Shown here piece after piece: positions 62,101 to 64,000 of a DNA stretch of 64,000 nucleotides. The notes under the pieces were generated by a model. That model had not been told where the DNA came from and searched no databases. It worked only from the letters and a program-made list of their open reading frames with translations. The stretch is from NCBI RefSeq assembly GCF_008632455.1, contig NZ_CP043929.1:4402001-4466000 (forward strand), written 5' to 3'. The translations under genes and the position numbers were made by a program. Positions within the stretch are counted from its first letter, which is position 1. Every line of letters begins with the position of its first letter. The stretch comes from Methylomonas rhizoryzae. GTDB taxonomy: Bacteria > Pseudomonadota > Gammaproteobacteria > Methylococcales > Methylomonadaceae.

Positions 62101-63741
62101 ATGTCCAGTCTGATCAAGTCCGCCGAATGGAACGCCGTCAAGCAACATCACCAAGAAGTTGCCGGCAAATTTTGCATGAAAGAGGCGTTCTCCAAAGACC
62201 CGCACCGATTCGAAAAGTTTTCGATTGAATTTAACGATTTGCTATTCGATTTTTCTAAAAACCTCATCACAGAGGAGACGATTCCGCTGTTAATCAATCT
62301 GGCTAATCGAGCAGAATTGCATGAGAAAACCGAAGCGATGTTTTCGGGCTCGATTATTAACACTACGGAAAAACGTGCTGTACTGCATACGGCGTTGCGC
62401 AATAGGGGCAACGACCCTGTCTATTTCCGCGGCAAAGACGTCATGCCGGAAATCAATAAAGTACTGGAAAAAATGCGGGAATTTACCGAAAAAGTACGTT
62501 CGGGCGCTTGGACCGGCTACACGGGAAAACCCATAACCGATATTGTCAATATCGGCATCGGCGGATCGGATTTAGGCCCGAAAATGGTCGATACCGCCCT
62601 CACACCCTACGGTAAAGAATCTTTAAAAGCGCATTTTGTCTCCAACGTCGATCAAACCGACATTGTCGAAACGTTGAAACAGTTAAACCCTGAGACCACG
62701 CTATTTCTCATTTCGTCAAAAACCTTCACCACACAGGAAACCATGACCAATGCGCGCTCGGCGCGGAATTGGTTTTTAAATACTGCCAAAGACTCTGCGC
62801 ACATTGCCAAGCACTTCATCGCCATCTCGACCAACGTAGCAGCGGTGAAAGAATTCGGTATAGACCCGGACAATATGTTCGAGTTTTGGGACTGGGTTGG
62901 CGGCCGTTATTCGCTTTGGTCCGTTATAGGTATGTCCATAGCACTCTATATCGGCATGGACAATTTCGAAGAATTATTGATGGGCGCCCATTTAGCGGAT
63001 GAACATTTCCGCAATGCGCCTTTCGAGCAAAACATTCCCGTAATCATGGGGTTACTGGGCATTTGGTATAACAACTTCTTCGAAGCTGAAACCTATGCCA
63101 TCTTGCCTTACGCACAATCGTTAAAATTCTTCGCCGATTATTTCCAGCAAGGCGACATGGAAAGCAACGGTAAGAGCGCCACGATTAACGGAGAAAAGGT
63201 CGATTACAACACAGGCCCCATCATTTGGGGCCAACCGGGCACCAACGGGCAACACGCTTTCTTTCAGCTGATTCACCAAGGAACCAAGTTAGTACCTAGC
63301 GACTTCCTTGCGGCGGCGCAAAGCCATTATGACCTGCCCGATCACCACGACATCCTGATCGCAAATTTCTTGGCACAAGCCGAAGCGCTAATGCTTGGTA
63401 AAACCGAAGAAGAGGTTAGAAAAGACTTAAGCCACGAGCCCAATCTGGACGACGCTTTAATTGTATCTAAGATATTCGACGGCAATCGGCCATCAAATAC
63501 GTTTCTATTTAAGAAACTGACGCCAAGAACGCTCGGGATGTTAATCGCCTTTTACGAACATAAAATTTTCGTTCAGGGCGTTATCTGGAATATCAATTCC
63601 TTTGATCAAATGGGCGTAGAGTTAGGCAAGGTTTTAGCGAAAGCCATTTTGCCGGAATTAAAGCATGATGAACCGATCCACAGCCACGATTGCTCGACTA
63701 ACGGCCTAATCAACGCTTACAAAAAATTGCGAAACTCTTGA
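62101..63741 (+). CDS. pgi: Glucose-6-phosphate isomerase
   Basis: Pgi interconverts glucose-6-phosphate and fructose-6-phosphate. In organisms that assimilate formaldehyde through ribulose monophosphate it would also link that cycle to sugar synthesis (inference). The 546-residue product (E. coli 549) has NIGIGGSDLGPKM, ISSKTFTTQETMTNA, WDWVGGRYSLWSVIG and GQPGTNGQHAFFQLIHQG. A good promoter precedes it. The following gene begins about 45 bp later. Confidence 0.97.
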   Translation: MSSLIKSAEWNAVKQHHQEVAGKFCMKEAFSKDPHRFEKFSIEFNDLLFDFSKNLITEETIPLLINLANRAELHEKTEAMFSGSIINTTEKRAVLHTALRNRGNDPVYFRGKDVMPEINKVLEKMREFTEKVRSGAWTGYTGKPITDIVNIGIGGSDLGPKMVDTALTPYGKESLKAHFVSNVDQTDIVETLKQLNPETTLFLISSKTFTTQETMTNARSARNWFLNTAKDSAHIAKHFIAISTNVAAVKEFGIDPDNMFEFWDWVGGRYSLWSVIGMSIALYIGMDNFEELLMGAHLADEHFRNAPFEQNIPVIMGLLGIWYNNFFEAETYAILPYAQSLKFFADYFQQGDMESNGKSATINGEKVDYNTGPIIWGQPGTNGQHAFFQLIHQGTKLVPSDFLAAAQSHYDLPDHHDILIANFLAQAEALMLGKTEEEVRKDLSHEPNLDDALIVSKIFDGNRPSNTFLFKKLTPRTLGMLIAFYEHKIFVQGVIWNINSFDQMGVELGKVLAKAILPELKHDEPIHSHDCSTNGLINAYKKLRNS

Positions 63742-63784
63742 CGCCGATTCTACCTCTTTAGATTTACGCATCATCCTGGAAAAT

Positions 63785-64000
63785 TTGATAAAGAAAGCGC
63801 TCGGTACCGCCGACCACGATAGACAAATCGCCGGATTGACATATGTTTATCCGGTGATTTCCCGCCGTTCCGGCGGACTCTCGATAGGCATTAACTTCAA
63901 CCCCAATAATGCATGCAACTGGCGCTGCATTTACTGCCAAGTTCCCGACCTGAAACGCGGCTCAGCCCCCATCTTGGATATAGAAATACTTCGCTCGGAA
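63785..64000 (+). CDS. Radical SAM protein (N-terminal part, runs off the right edge)
   Basis: The frame reaches the window end with the radical SAM cluster motif C-x3-C-x2-C in NACNWRCIYCQVPDL. Before it is LTYVYPVISRRSGG, which in similar proteins opens the domain. The frame has no ATG or GTG; the first standard start is TTG at 63785, with only a weak GGA before it. The frame is open back to a TAA inside pgi, so a rarer start codon a little upstream is possible. The reaction is unknown. Confidence 0.75.
   Translation, partial: MIKKALGTADHDRQIAGLTYVYPVISRRSGGLSIGINFNPNNACNWRCIYCQVPDLKRGSAPILDIEILRSE

Noticed and set aside
1..64000. CRISPR arrays, tRNA or rRNA genes, insertion sequences
   Set aside because: No spaced direct repeats, no cloverleaf-like segments, no rRNA-like stretches and no transposase-like frames were found.

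Overview
The window looks like chromosomal DNA of a flagellated, Gram-negative gammaproteobacterium of moderate GC content. Gene content (lipid A hydrolase LpxH, MreBCD/PBP2/RodA, lipid-linked sugar transferase, TonB receptor, polar-type flagellin with FlaG/FliD/FliS/FliT) and protein flavour (FchA-type folate enzyme, copper proteins, a NifX-like protein) fit a type I methanotroph (Methylococcales, Methylomonas-like). That placement is inference: no methane monooxygenase or rRNA gene lies in the window.

Layout. 1-3.0 kb: N-terminal 1,014 residues of a giant LEPR/DUF4347 adhesin running off the left edge. 3.3-10.4 kb: housekeeping genes (fchA-like, cysS, periplasmic cyclophilin, lpxH, sulfide:quinone reductase with a DUF2892 partner, msrB, apeB). 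10.4-15.5 kb: a three-gene c-di-GMP module (YfiR-like protein, a YfiN-like CHASE8-HAMP-PAS-GGDEF-EAL protein, a TonB-dependent receptor). 15.6-19.4 kb: HAD phosphatase, RhlB-like helicase, thioredoxin, Rho. 19.5-23.8 kb: an ABC transporter with a badly degenerate ATPase domain, a GH5 glucanase-like enzyme and an undecaprenyl-phosphate sugar transferase. 24.2-37.6 kb: pyrF; gatCAB with a Uma2-family gene inserted between gatA and gatB; the elongasome operon mreBCD-mrdA-rodA-mltB; trpEG.

38-47.5 kb: a secreted metzincin protease with PPC and PKD domains; a five-gene run (unknown, GST, AlkB-like, NifX-like, unknown); an ApaH homologue that has lost its metal site; pncC; a large Hsp70 relative. 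47.8-54.2 kb: the late flagellar block fliC-flaG-fliD-fliS-fliT, with a sigma28 promoter at fliC, next to a nonulosonic-acid sugar cassette (nucleotidyltransferase, NeuD-like, NeuB-like) that probably serves flagellin glycosylation. 54.5-64 kb: tandem HD-GYP protein, dnaB, alr, small secreted and membrane proteins, a cupredoxin membrane protein plus a companion exported protein, pgi, and the start of a radical SAM gene.

Most noteworthy: two intact genes whose products have lost the catalytic motifs of their families (ABC ATPase at 19.5 kb, ApaH at 43 kb); mreC, which seems to begin at a non-AUG codon (ATC); the YfiR/YfiN/TonB variant of a YfiBNR-type switch; and the copper-protein pair at 60-62 kb. 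No CRISPR array, insertion sequence, tRNA or rRNA was seen.
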